The translations under genes were made by a program, and so were the position numbers. Positions 37,110 to 47,896 of a DNA stretch of 64,000 nt are shown in pieces; the first letter of the stretch is position 1; each line of letters opens with the position of its first letter. Origin of the DNA: Leptospira meyeri (GTDB taxonomy: Bacteria; Spirochaetota; Leptospiria; Leptospirales; Leptospiraceae); assembly GCF_004368965.1 (NCBI RefSeq), contig NZ_SORO01000003.1, positions 248,001 to 312,000 of the forward strand, read 5' to 3'. The notes under the pieces were generated by a model. The model searched no databases and was not told the origin of the DNA. It saw only the letters and a list, made by a program, of their open reading frames with translations.

Positions 37110-38234
37110 TTATTGTGCAATTTTCTGTTTGGATAAAAATACAGTCAGACGTTGTAGTTGGTCTTTTGATGTAGAGTTAGACTCCGGAAGAACTTTTCCA
37201 TATATATTTTTTAAATGGTTCCTTAATGTTCCATCTGAAACATTAAGGATGAGCCGAATAAAAGAACGACTATGACCTTCCGCAATCAACTCACAAATTC
37301 GTAATTCTTGTTTGGACAATCCAAAGTGTTCAAGAGGTAACGAAAAAGAAAAATTGGGTCTGTTGTCTTTGAGAGTAGTCTTTAGCAAATATGCAAAAAA
37401 CAAAAGACTTGTAAGAGTTGTCACAATAGAGACGAAAAATTCTCTATAAACAAAGATCGGAAGAACACTTAAAACAATGATACCAAGAAGTAACCCCACC
37501 GCGAGAGAAATTAAAATGGATGCGATTAAACTATAAACACTGGGTTTTGAGGCATTAAAACGATTTAAATAAATTGATAATAGAACGGACAATGTGGCAT
37601 CTACAACTGGATGAAGCGGTGGAAAATCAAATCCATACATTGGTAAAAAGTTGGAGAACAATCCGAACCACCAAATACAAAGAGCAACGAAAAAGGTTCG
37701 ACGTTCAAAAAAGGAATTCCATTCCAATGGGAAAAGGACAAAATATAAAGACAAAACAATCGCAAAAAAATGAACAGAACCACCCAGGATTCCACCAACC
37801 TGAGTTAGGAGTGGGGCCATCCCAAAAGAAAATTTTGCAAACCCGTATACAACCGATTTTGGCATAGAGGAACAAAGTAAATCCACTACCAAAGCATATA
37901 CTGCGATGGAGATGGTCCCTCGATTGAGAAGTCGCCTTCCCGTACAAAACGAACAAATTGCGACAAGAACCGGAGCTAATAGAAAAAAAGAATGGCATTG
38001 GAAGATCCAAAAAGCGAGGCCCGTAGTTTCATCAGAAGCAAAACAAAGGGCTGCTGTTGCAGCATTCTGAACCCCAATTGTAAAATAAAACAGACTTAAG
38101 AGTCGGTGAAAACGATGGTCACGAGTGATATTTTCAATAAAACAACTTACATTTGCCAAAGATGCAAACAACGGAACTAAAAAGAATACACTCATAAGAA
38201 TAAAGTTAAACCTTACTATTACTAATAAGACCAC
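37110..38234 (-). CDS. Membrane-anchored LuxR-type transcriptional regulator
   Basis: 374 residues. Seven to eight hydrophobic helices fill residues ~5-290 (for example LIASILISLAVGLLLGIIVLSVLP). The C-terminal ~75 residues are a LuxR/GerE helix-turn-helix: LSKQELRICELIAEGHSRSFIRLILNVSDGTLRNHLKNIYGKV. It thus joins a membrane sensor to DNA binding in one protein without a phosphorelay. Ligand and targets are unknown. It is convergent with the DUF1554 gene. Confidence 0.82.
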   Translation of the reverse strand: MVLLVIVRFNFILMSVFFLVPLFASLANVSCFIENITRDHRFHRLLSLFYFTIGVQNAATAALCFASDETTGLAFWIFQCHSFFLLAPVLVAICSFCTGRRLLNRGTISIAVYALVVDLLCSSMPKSVVYGFAKFSFGMAPLLTQVGGILGGSVHFFAIVLSLYFVLFPLEWNSFFERRTFFVALCIWWFGLFSNFLPMYGFDFPPLHPVVDATLSVLLSIYLNRFNASKPSVYSLIASILISLAVGLLLGIIVLSVLPIFVYREFFVSIVTTLTSLLFFAYLLKTTLKDNRPNFSFSLPLEHFGLSKQELRICELIAEGHSRSFIRLILNVSDGTLRNHLKNIYGKVLPESNSTSKDQLQRLTVFLSKQKIAQ

Positions 38235-38350
38235 TTCCTAAGTTTTTTTACCATTCAAATTTACGCTTTGTATCAAAAGATTTAAATTTAATCATACAAT
38301 CATTTGGCGAACCTAAATAACAAAAATGGGATCTTCGTTTATTTCAAAAT

Positions 38351-38626
38351 TCAAAAACTCCAGGTGATTGTCTTATAGGATTTGTTAATTCTGAATTCAA
38401 AAGCTAAAGTTTGCATACAATGGTAACAAAGACAATCTGCATATTGTGTTGCCAAGTATTCTCTTTCTTCTAAGGATAGAGTCACTTTCGTACATTGACA
38501 AAGACTAATGGAACCGACCTTACATTCAAAAATTCGTAAACAATGGGGACAAATTTTTTCTTCATGTTTCCGATCGATTTGATTCTCATTCAACATTTTT
38601 AAAGTTTGTGATTTGAATTTTTCCAA
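38351..38626 (-). CDS. Cysteine-rich CWC-family protein
   Basis: 91 residues from TTG 38626, chosen because AAAGGAG lies 7 bases upstream; the frame itself extends to 38656. The core ICPHCLRIFECKVGSISLCQC followed by ADCLCYHCMQTL gives the spaced cysteine pairs of the CWC family (PF14375-like), probably a small metal-binding ribbon. Role unknown. The ~300 bases between it and eutC's 3' end on the other side hold no further gene. Confidence 0.8.
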   Translation of the reverse strand: MEKFKSQTLKMLNENQIDRKHEEKICPHCLRIFECKVGSISLCQCTKVTLSLEEREYLATQYADCLCYHCMQTLAFEFRINKSYKTITWSF

Positions 38627-38924
38627 GAGGAATCTCCTTTCAAAAAGGAATCGCACAATCTCTGTAGCGGAGGTTGGGAAATTCCAGCATCTTTGTCCGG
38701 GATCCCTTTGAAAACTTTAGGACGAATGATCGTTTACGGGCGATTCATTAGTGGGAAGATCCGACTTTTCCATCCAAAATATATGGAATAGAATTCACGG
38801 TTGCACCGTCAGTTGAGGAGTTTCACCTCATTCCTCCCGGAATTACTTTGATTAAAAAGAAGTTTGTCCATTCTGTCAATCTTCTGTTTCGAATGATTTT
38901 CATTTTTTCAATCTATGCCAACAA

Positions 38925-39707
38925 TCAATTGGATTCAGAGACCTTTCGTATATCTTTTGATTGCAATAAAAACTCCGGTGGCATTTCATCTTTTAACCCT
39001 ACACCTGATAATTGTCTCTGCATTGATTCTTTGAGAAGATACATTGTTTTTTTTACAGCACTTTCAAAAACAAAACCACCCGGTCTTATATTGGAAATAC
39101 AATTGCGGCTTTCATCAGTTTTACCAACTTGTGGTCTATAGGTGATATATACTCCCAAACTATCAGCAGAAGACAAACCTGGACGTTCCCCAATCACGAC
39201 GATAGAAATATTTGAATTCAAAACCTCACCAATTTCGTCCCCAATCGCGACTCTTCCCCACTTTGAAAGTATAAGTGGCCCTATCCGTAAATCCGTTTGA
39301 TTGATTTCTTTCATTAAAAGTTTTAGAAATGGAATCAAATTTTCATCGAGTGCTTTTGCTGAAAGGCCATCAACACCAATTAAAACGAGATCAAATTCAC
39401 CTCTTAACTTTTGTAGTTTTTCCAAAGAGCTGTGTGACAACCTTCTCCCCAAGTCCGGTCGCAACAAATACTCTTCTTTGGATTGAACTCTGCTCTCGAC
39501 AAATACACCGGGGATATTTTTTTCTTTGCCTAAGAAGTTTAAGTTTTCGAGTAACCCTAAAAAATCCGGACTCAGCAAAACAGCATCCCTGGCCCTTGCA
39601 TGGTCCAACCGAAACTTTAACATATCTTTGGTGGCAATAGAACCTCCGGTACGGTTCAATCCGATCCTTGCTTGACTAAATTGTTTCCATTCTTCTAAAA
39701 AAGTCAC
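38925..39707 (-). CDS. eutC: Ethanolamine ammonia-lyase small subunit
   Basis: About 260 residues from GTG 39707, five bases after the eutB stop, with AGGAAAG overlapping that stop as ribosome site; the frame opens further upstream at 39809, inside eutB. TGGSIATKDMLKFRLDHARARDAV, LLRPDLGRRLS and VVIGERPGLSSADSLGVYITYRP are EutC hallmarks. With EutB it forms the adenosylcobalamin enzyme splitting ethanolamine into acetaldehyde and ammonia. Confidence 0.93.
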   Translation of the reverse strand: MTFLEEWKQFSQARIGLNRTGGSIATKDMLKFRLDHARARDAVLLSPDFLGLLENLNFLGKEKNIPGVFVESRVQSKEEYLLRPDLGRRLSHSSLEKLQKLRGEFDLVLIGVDGLSAKALDENLIPFLKLLMKEINQTDLRIGPLILSKWGRVAIGDEIGEVLNSNISIVVIGERPGLSSADSLGVYITYRPQVGKTDESRNCISNIRPGGFVFESAVKKTMYLLKESMQRQLSGVGLKDEMPPEFLLQSKDIRKVSESN

Positions 39708-39712
39708 GTGTA

Positions 39713-41104
39713 TTACTTTCCTAATATATCTTCCAGCAAACCAAGTTCCCGATTTTCTTTGGGTAAAAAGCCAATTTTGTTTGAAAATATTCCTCGGCTG
39801 AGTAACCAATCTTCAAATTCTGGCGCAGGTTTTAAACCCAATACTTGCCTGAGATACAGTGCATCATGAAAGGATGTACTTTGATAAGACAACATCACAT
39901 CATCAGCACCGGGGATTCCCATAATATAAGTGCATCCGGAAACACCTAACAATGTTAATAAAGTATCCATATCATCCTGGTCGGCCTCTGCATGATTTGT
40001 ATAACAAACATCCACACCCATAGGTAATCCCAATAATTTCCCACAAAAATGATCTTCAAGACCTGCACGAATGATTTGTTTTCCATTATATAAATATTCT
40101 GGACCGATAAATCCAACAACAGTGTTTACAAGGAGGGGAGAAAATTCTCTCGCAACAGCATAAGCTCTCACCTCTAACGTCTGTTGATCGATCCCATGAT
40201 GGGCTCCTGCCGACAAAGCACTGCCTTGCCCTGTTTCAAAATACATTACATTATCTCCCACAGTCCCACGACCTAAGGAAAGTGCCATTTCTCTCGATTC
40301 TTTCAAAAGAGAAAGAGTTATTCCAAAACTTTTGTTTAAATCTTCAGTTCCTCCAATGGACTGAAAAACTAAATCCAAAGGAGCTCCTCGTTTCATCACT
40401 TCCATCGAAGTGGTTACATGCGATAAGATACAAGATTGAGTAGGAATGGAATACTTTTGAATGAGATTGTCTAACATTTCCAACAACGCAATGTTAGTTG
40501 GCAAATTATCGGTGGCAGGATTGATTCCGATAACAGCATCGCCACTTCCTAATAGTAATCCATCCAAAAGACTGGCGGCAATCCCTTTTGGATCATCAGT
40601 AGGATGGTTTGGCTGCAAACGAACAGAAAGCCGGCCCGGTAATCCCAAGGTATTTCTGAATTTTGTGACCACTTTAATCTTATTTCCAACTAAGATTAAG
40701 TCTTGATTCGACATGAGTTTCGAAACAGCGGCGACCATCTCAGGAGTGATTCCCCATCGAATCGAATGAATGACCTCATTGTCTGTTGTTTCAGCTAACA
40801 AAAAATCACGAAACCCACCGACAGTTAGATGAGAAATCAATGCAAAAGCCTCTTTGTTATGAGACTCAAAGATGAGTCGAGTCACCTCATCTTTGTTTGC
40901 AGGAATGAGTTCTACATTTAAAAATTCAGAAAGACGAACATCCGCAAGTACCATTTGCGCAGCAATTCTTTCTTCCTGACTAGTTGCTGCTAAACCGGCC
41001 AGAACATCACCAGACCTATGAGGGCTTGCCTTTGCTAACAGGTCTTTTAATTCGGGGAAATGGTAAGTTTTTGTGCCAAGGATGGTTTGATAACCCATGG
41101 GCAA
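39713..41104 (-). CDS. eutB: Ethanolamine ammonia-lyase large subunit
   Basis: 463 residues, full length. The TIM barrel binds substrate and AdoCbl: SGDVLAGLAATSQEERIAA near the start, LQPNHPTDDPKGIAASLLDGL, GSGDAVIGINPATDN, GQGSALSAGAHHGIDQQTLE and CYTNHAEADQDDMDTLLTLL. The operon is only eutBC: no eutA reactivase, microcompartment shell, aldehyde dehydrogenase or permease lies nearby. It may therefore work as a nitrogen-scavenging enzyme, or partners lie elsewhere. I saw no cobalamin riboswitch in the short upstream gap. Confidence 0.95.
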   Translation of the reverse strand: MPMGYQTILGTKTYHFPELKDLLAKASPHRSGDVLAGLAATSQEERIAAQMVLADVRLSEFLNVELIPANKDEVTRLIFESHNKEAFALISHLTVGGFRDFLLAETTDNEVIHSIRWGITPEMVAAVSKLMSNQDLILVGNKIKVVTKFRNTLGLPGRLSVRLQPNHPTDDPKGIAASLLDGLLLGSGDAVIGINPATDNLPTNIALLEMLDNLIQKYSIPTQSCILSHVTTSMEVMKRGAPLDLVFQSIGGTEDLNKSFGITLSLLKESREMALSLGRGTVGDNVMYFETGQGSALSAGAHHGIDQQTLEVRAYAVAREFSPLLVNTVVGFIGPEYLYNGKQIIRAGLEDHFCGKLLGLPMGVDVCYTNHAEADQDDMDTLLTLLGVSGCTYIMGIPGADDVMLSYQSTSFHDALYLRQVLGLKPAPEFEDWLLSRGIFSNKIGFLPKENRELGLLEDILGK

Positions 41105-41173
41105 ATTATATCTGATTTAGAAACTTTCGGATAGAACTTTTCTCTTTCACCGCCAAAGAACGAGACTGATTCT

Positions 41174-41576
41174 TCAGTAGAAAGTCGAATCATCACATAA
41201 TGAAAAAAAGAAATGATTCAGCGATGCTGGAATCATTACAACCAAACCGTATCTATGCGGATCAAAAGTTTTTGGTCTTAGTGAAAAATCCCAGTCGAAT
41301 GGATCTAAAATAACGTAACGATTCGCCATTGCAGAAGGATGGAAAAACAGGATCATTAAAATACGAGTATATTCTTTAAATTTTTCTTTTGTCAAAATGA
41401 ATAGAAAATGGGGAATTTGTTTTCTCTTCCAATGACGCACATTCGATCCTACCGAATCATAGTAGCTCCGTCTTAAAAAAAAAATCGTCTCGCTTCTCGA
41501 ACCAAGCCTCCCATTGCCTCCGAAAAAATGGCAGATCTTCGAACCACAGCCTATTAGTTTCCAAACCAAAAGCCAT
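41174..41576 (-). pseudogene. Frameshifted hypothetical gene at a T10 tract
   Basis: Two overlapping minus-strand frames meet at a run of ten T (41475-41484 as A on the plus strand). The upstream frame (start probably ATG 41576 with AAGGAAAG before it: MAFGLETNRLWFEDLPFF...) ends soon after the run. Removing one T joins it to the downstream frame (LRRSYYDSVGSNVRHWKRKQ... to the TGA at 41174), giving about 133 residues. The joined protein is aromatic-rich and unlike anything I recognise. It could be a decayed gene, a phase-variable gene or a base-count error. Confidence 0.5.
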
Positions 41577-41674
41577 AAAACCAAACTTTCCTTGGCACTT
41601 ATAAAGAATCCGATTCAGCTTTTTTTTTCCTTCTAGTTGACAAAACCAGGTTTTCAACCCTTCAACTGCATAAA

Positions 41675-41691
41675 TTTAGATTAAATCTAAA
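41675..41691. promoter_or_regulatory. Fur/PerR-like operator in the katG promoter
   Basis: TTTAGATTAAATCTAAA is a perfect 7-3-7 palindrome 67 bases before katG. Further CTAAAT half-sites follow at 41722-41740. Layout and AT-richness resemble Fur-family boxes, and PerR control of katG is common, so a peroxide sensor is likely. Confidence 0.65.
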
Positions 41692-41743
41692 AAATTGCTT
41701 GCTCTTGATATCTAGACTTATTCTAAATTTAAACTAAATCTAG

Positions 41744-43990
<2,247 letters not shown>

Positions 43991-43992
43991 AA

Positions 43993-44367
43993 ATGTCAAA
44001 ACCTTCGCGAAAACAATTCCTAAGAACTTCGTTGTTCTGGACAACCTCCCTCTTTTTTGCTGAGGGGGGTTTGGGTTTCATCACAAAATTGGTGGCAGAA
44101 AAAAAAACTTCTGCCCCTTTGCCGGATGGTTTGCATCCAGTTTCGGAATCGGATCCAACCGCCAAAGCACTTGGGTTTCATCAGGATGCCAAACAGACTG
44201 ATTTTAAACTGTATCCAGAAAGAAAAGAACCGGGGTCCAAAAACCAGTTTTGCATACACTGTGCACAATTTACAAAGATCGATGAAAATTGGGGGAAATG
44301 TAATATCATTTCTTCTGGCCTTGTATCCACAAAGGGTTGGTGTTCAGCCTGGTCACAAAGAACCTAA
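43993..44367 (+). CDS. High-potential iron-sulfur protein (HiPIP)
   Basis: 124 residues. The N-terminus SRKQFLRTSLFWTTSLFF resembles a Tat signal with a relaxed twin-arginine motif, as expected for a protein exported with its cluster. The C-terminal ~55 residues have the HiPIP pattern FCIHC (C-x2-C), WGKC and GWCSAW, four cysteines for one 4Fe-4S centre. Such proteins carry single electrons in the periplasm. Only 2 bases separate it from katG, so the two are probably co-transcribed and may work together. Confidence 0.88.
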   Translation: MSKPSRKQFLRTSLFWTTSLFFAEGGLGFITKLVAEKKTSAPLPDGLHPVSESDPTAKALGFHQDAKQTDFKLYPERKEPGSKNQFCIHCAQFTKIDENWGKCNIISSGLVSTKGWCSAWSQRT

Positions 44368-44405
44368 CATTTGTATGGATTCAACTTGTCCCAAAGGTAT
44401 TGTTT

Positions 44406-44421
44406 AACTTAGGGATAAGTT
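44406..44421 (+). terminator. Weak terminator after the katG-HiPIP operon
   Basis: AACTTA (44406-44411), GGGA loop, TAAGTT (44416-44421), then a pyrimidine run TTCCTTCTCTTTC. The stem is short, so this is tentative. Confidence 0.4.
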
Positions 44422-44448
44422 TTCCTTCTCTTTCTAAGAAAAAAACTT

Positions 44449-44943
44449 TTATTTCCAATCACATTGAGTTAAATCTACTTTTTCAAAAACCCAAGGTTTG
44501 TGTGCATGTTTTGCATTTTTATCTTCGATTAAATCGAAGGATTTTGCTTCTGAAGAAATACTTGGGAAATATAAAGCAAAAGGAGTATTTTTCATCTGAG
44601 TTCTTTTGGGACAGGACCCCACTCCCTCGGATTTTATGAATGGATAAGCAGTCCCTAGATCATCCCGAAACAACATACCTTCTTTCAAAACACATACTTT
44701 TTTAGATTCTTTTGTGTATAATTCTAATTTAGTTTCAGATTCAGAAACACAAACTTTACTCAAAACCACGACTCCTAAAAACTCGGAATGTAGATCACAA
44801 CACTGCGCTACAGGATTCCAATTGCGTTTGGTCTGGACTGTTGCTTTTGAATTCTCTGAAGTGATTTCCTTAACAGGTTCTGTTGAACAGGAGAATAGAG
44901 AAAAACATACACATAAAAACAAAAAAATATACTTTTGAACCAT
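44449..44943 (-). CDS. Hypothetical lipoprotein
   Basis: About 164 residues from ATG 44943 (the frame begins at 44955). The signal peptide YIFLFLCVCFSLFSC ends in a lipobox. The mature protein has cysteines in QCCDLHSEF, KVCVSE, KVCVLKEG, GSCPKR and a C-terminal QCDWK, suggesting disulfides in an envelope protein. No family recognised. It converges on the katG-HiPIP operon; its upstream gap of ~190 bases is shared with the box-carrying gene at 45147. Confidence 0.7.
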   Translation of the reverse strand: MVQKYIFLFLCVCFSLFSCSTEPVKEITSENSKATVQTKRNWNPVAQCCDLHSEFLGVVVLSKVCVSESETKLELYTKESKKVCVLKEGMLFRDDLGTAYPFIKSEGVGSCPKRTQMKNTPFALYFPSISSEAKSFDLIEDKNAKHAHKPWVFEKVDLTQCDWK

Positions 44944-45061
44944 CTCAGATACCACGATTTTCTTCCTTAATGTTTTTTAGTCGCTTCATTTGGCTTTTGC
45001 TAAAGGATCTTTGGATTTTTAGATTTCTTCCATCACTTTTTTAATAATAACAAAATTCTCA

Positions 45062-45086
45062 TCCTGATTCCCGTCCCAGGATGACA
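45062..45086 (+). promoter_or_regulatory. Lipoprotein box A (25-bp conserved box)
   Basis: TCCTGATTCC, then core CGTCCCAGGATG, then ACA. It lies 60 bases before the start of the lipoprotein gene at 45147. First of six copies (45-60.5 kb), all in the same direction as the downstream gene. Confidence 0.8.
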
Positions 45087-45146
45087 AAAATGACCATCCA
45101 TTTTAAAATTTAAGGAGTGCATTTACTCTGAGGAGAGAAAAAGATT

Positions 45147-45443
45147 ATGATTCAAAAATTGAGTCCGTTCGTTTTGACACTATTACTTTTAATTCACTGT
45201 GGTTCCTTTCCTGTTGGCGAAAAACGTTTTAACGAATTGGTCACAAATAAGGTCAAAGCGAGAGCAGCGTACGATTTTGATTGTCCAATGGGAGATGTTA
45301 AAGTCAACATAATCGATAATAAAAATTTTGGAGCAAATGGATGCAGACAACGGGCAACATATACCATTTATCCAGCTGATTGTTCTCCAACAACCACACA
45401 TGAAGCAGGTATAGAAAACTATTGCCAACTCATAAGAAACTAA
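45147..45443 (+). CDS. Small hypothetical lipoprotein
   Basis: 98 residues; GAGGAGAG lies 9 bases before the ATG. Signal peptide LSPFVLTLLLLIHC with lipobox ending LIHC, so the mature protein is only ~80 residues. It contains KVKARAAYDFDCPMGDVKV and ANGCRQRATYTIYPADC, with four cysteines. The pattern C-P-x-x-x-V and G-C-x-x-R-x-x-Y recurs in small Leptospira lipoproteins, but I cannot name a function. Preceded by box A. Confidence 0.75.
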   Translation: MIQKLSPFVLTLLLLIHCGSFPVGEKRFNELVTNKVKARAAYDFDCPMGDVKVNIIDNKNFGANGCRQRATYTIYPADCSPTTTHEAGIENYCQLIRN

Positions 45444-45697
45444 AGAAATAAGGTTTAAAAAATTCCCAATGTGATTTTTATCCATTGGGAATCAACTATT
45501 GCAATGCTCTAATTGCAATTCGATTTAAAATTTGACATTCTTATTTTAGTTAGCTTCTTGATACAGAATTAAAAATATCTTTTTTCTAAAAAAAACTTGC
45601 GAATTGTATGATCATCCAAAATCCGTTGGTCAAACAATAGGCGATACAAAATTCCAAGATACACTCAAAATTCCTTGTGTTTCCAGAATTTTTTTAT

Positions 45698-46273
45698 TTA
45701 AAGTTTTGTTTTTAAGTTCTCCGAAACAATTTTATTTAGTTTTTTAATTCGATTGGTAAAATAGCTTTCATTACTTAAAGAACATGAAAAAAGGTAACTG
45801 CCATATATAGACACAGTTACATTCTCTGCAATATTCCAAGCCTTACTATGCGAATATCCTTCTTTCGCAATGGCTTTGGCCAATTTGGATGTCATATCTT
45901 CATAAAATAAATTAATTTTTTGGAGATACACTATTCGTTGTTTTGATAAGACCAATATACTCAAAAAATGAATATAAGTCAAAAAAACTTTATCGCTAAC
46001 AAAAAAGTTCAAAAATTCTTCTATTCCTCTTTTTCCTTTCATTTTATGATCAGTGAGTACAAACATTTTTTCAGATAAGTTGCTTTCTGCATTATTGAGA
46101 ACAAATTCAACCATATCCGGCTTTCCGGACGGAAAAAAATAATAGATACTCCCCTTCCCTAAACCAGTTTTTTTTGAAACCATAGCAACCGACACTCCAT
46201 CAATTCCATAGTCGCAAAATAACTCCAATAATGGAGAAACCAAATCAACCTTTTCTGTTACAGATCTTGCCAT
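45698..46273 (-). CDS. TetR/AcrR-family regulator
   Basis: About 191 residues from ATG 46273 (TTG 46282 is in frame). The HTH reads YGIDGVSVAMVSKKTGLGKGSIYYFFPSGKPDMV. The C-terminal domain resembles AcrR/YxaF-type regulators. It is divergent from the DUF4442 thioesterase-like gene, with a perfect 10-bp-arm palindrome in the gap, so it probably represses that gene and itself. The 254 bases downstream of it (45444-45697) show nothing notable. Confidence 0.85.
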   Translation of the reverse strand: MARSVTEKVDLVSPLLELFCDYGIDGVSVAMVSKKTGLGKGSIYYFFPSGKPDMVEFVLNNAESNLSEKMFVLTDHKMKGKRGIEEFLNFFVSDKVFLTYIHFLSILVLSKQRIVYLQKINLFYEDMTSKLAKAIAKEGYSHSKAWNIAENVTVSIYGSYLFSCSLSNESYFTNRIKKLNKIVSENLKTKL

Positions 46274-46288
46274 CTTTACCAAACAGTC

Positions 46289-46314
46289 AACTATTTACTA
46301 AATGGTAAATAGTT
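46289..46314. promoter_or_regulatory. TetR-type operator between divergent genes
   Basis: AACTATTTAC (46289-46298) and GTAAATAGTT (46305-46314) are perfect inverted arms around TAAATG, 15 bases from the TetR start codon. Probable autoregulatory site. Confidence 0.72.
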
Positions 46315-46403
46315 TTTCAATATTCTTTAGTTTTTTGATTGTGCGCCAAACAAAAGGACAAATTGTTTTTTCATAAGTAAGTAGAATTCTAAAAGGTTCC
46401 GCC

Positions 46404-46925
46404 ATGAAAAGAGAAAACGCCAACCAATTCCAACTTGATCCCAAATGGAAGTGGTTAGAATTTTTATTGGGTTTTAAATATGCCATCAACTTATACAGCC
46501 CTTTTGTAGGATCCGGAATTCGAGTGATCAAATATGATAAAGAAAGACACCAAATTGATGTAAGGTTAAAAATGAATTTTTTTAACCGAGGGTATATGGG
46601 AACACATTTTGGAGGATCCATATATTCCATGTGTGATCCATTCTATGTGTACTTACTGATAAAGAGATTAGGAAATCTTTATATGGTTTGGGACAAACAC
46701 GCAGAGATTGACTATATCAAACAAAATAAGGATTCAATTTTTGCAAAATTTGAAGTAACAGACACTGATATAGAAAATATCAAATCCCTGTTAACTCAAC
46801 AAAAAAAAATAATTTATTCTTTTTTAACCAACATTGTAGATTCAGAGGGGAACATCGTTGCGTTAGTTAAAAAAAATATATACATCAGAAAGTTAGAGAC
46901 CAAAACAAAAAAACTAGAGTGTTGA
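46404..46925 (+). CDS. DUF4442 hotdog-fold (thioesterase-like) protein
   Basis: 173 residues. It reads FNRGYMGTHFGGSIYSMCDPFYVYLLIK in the middle, the hotdog helix region of DUF4442/PaaI-like proteins, with W-x-K-x-A-E-I-D-Y matching the usual strand. These bind acyl-CoA or acyl-ACP; activity untested. Divergent from and probably repressed by the TetR protein. It runs into the response regulator 21 bases downstream, so some read-through is possible. Confidence 0.8.
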   Translation: MKRENANQFQLDPKWKWLEFLLGFKYAINLYSPFVGSGIRVIKYDKERHQIDVRLKMNFFNRGYMGTHFGGSIYSMCDPFYVYLLIKRLGNLYMVWDKHAEIDYIKQNKDSIFAKFEVTDTDIENIKSLLTQQKKIIYSFLTNIVDSEGNIVALVKKNIYIRKLETKTKKLEC

Positions 46926-46946
46926 ATTCAATTTCAAATTAACAAA

Positions 46947-47693
46947 ATGAATATATTAATCCTAGAAGATGAACCAGTTCACGCAAAATATCTGACCAAG
47001 TTATTAAACGATATTTTGGATTTGTCCACCTCTGAAATTACGCATCTTTTATCTATGGAAGATGCTTACATTTACCTAAAACAGTCATCCATAGATTTAT
47101 TTTTTTTAGACCTAAATATTTTTGGATCAGATAGTTTCGAACTTTTAGACAAACTTCCAAAAGAGACGGCAAATACAATTGTTGTTTCGGCCAATCCGGA
47201 GAATGCGCTCCGCGCGTTCGAATACGGAGTAATTGACTTCCTAGCAAAACCAATCTCAGAAGATAGATTAAGATTGTCCTTAGAAAGATATTCATTTTTT
47301 GCAAATGCATACTTAAGAAAAAATAAAACTAAATCGCGTTTGTTAAAAGTAAACATAGATCAACTCCAAAATCGTCTATCCCAACTTATGGAAGTAGAAA
47401 AAATTTATCAAAACGAGGATTTATCGCTCGAAGTTCTCGCCAAAGAACTAGAGTTACATCCAAGACAACTTTCTGAATTTCTAAATGATAAAAAACAAAT
47501 TACCTTCAGTTCCTTTCTTCATAGTCATAGGATCAAAGAGGCAAAAAACCTTTTGACCAAATATCCTAACAAAAATGTAAGTGAAATTGGTTTTGAAGTA
47601 GGTTACAAATCACTTTCTAGTTTTTATGATGCATTCAAAAAAGAAGAGAAAATTACTGCTTCTGAATTTAGACAAAAGGAGTTAGTGACTTAA
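46947..47693 (+). CDS. Response regulator, REC-AraC type (orphan paralogue)
   Basis: 248 residues. The receiver domain starts ILILEDEPVHAKYLTKLL, with phospho-acceptor Asp55 in FFLDLNIFG, VVSANPENA and the conserved Lys in FLAKPISEDRL. After a linker (~130-150) an AraC-type domain follows: LEVLAKELELHPRQLSEFLN, then NVSEIGFEVGYKSLSSFYDAF. It closely matches the regulator at 55623 along its full length, yet has no kinase next to it. A box-carrying lipoprotein gene follows 200 bases downstream, the same arrangement as at 55623-57610. Confidence 0.9.
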   Translation: MNILILEDEPVHAKYLTKLLNDILDLSTSEITHLLSMEDAYIYLKQSSIDLFFLDLNIFGSDSFELLDKLPKETANTIVVSANPENALRAFEYGVIDFLAKPISEDRLRLSLERYSFFANAYLRKNKTKSRLLKVNIDQLQNRLSQLMEVEKIYQNEDLSLEVLAKELELHPRQLSEFLNDKKQITFSSFLHSHRIKEAKNLLTKYPNKNVSEIGFEVGYKSLSSFYDAFKKEEKITASEFRQKELVT

Positions 47694-47801
47694 TAAAATA
47701 ATCAAACATATTTAAGACTAAATTAGTAGAAAATATTCTTACCAAACTAAATTAGTTTTAAAATTAAATAATAAGAATCATCAAAAACAATAAAATTCCA
47801 C

Positions 47802-47826
47802 TCTTGATTCCCGTCCCCGGACGACA
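47802..47826 (+). promoter_or_regulatory. Lipoprotein box B
   Basis: TCTTGATTCC, then core CGTCCCCGGACG, then ACA; the only copy differing at position 3 (T for C). It is 70 bases before the ATG at 47897. The ~70 bases after the box also resemble those after box E. Confidence 0.8.
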
Positions 47827-47896
47827 GAAAAACCGAAATGAATTAGAATCGTATAGGTTATTTATATAATTCGTTCATTTGGTTTAGAAGGCATAG

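Noticed and set aside
38815..38840. Hairpin GAGG-AGTTTCA-CCTC as a terminator
   Set aside because: Four- to five-base stem, no T-run, and no plus-strand gene ends just before it.
38848..39141. Plus-strand frame with a hydrophobic start opposite eutC
   Set aside because: Two thirds overlap eutC antisense; no ribosome site or recognisable protein.
41105..41173. Cobalamin riboswitch upstream of eutB
   Set aside because: Only ~70 bases before the next frame and no B12-box-like sequence was found by eye.
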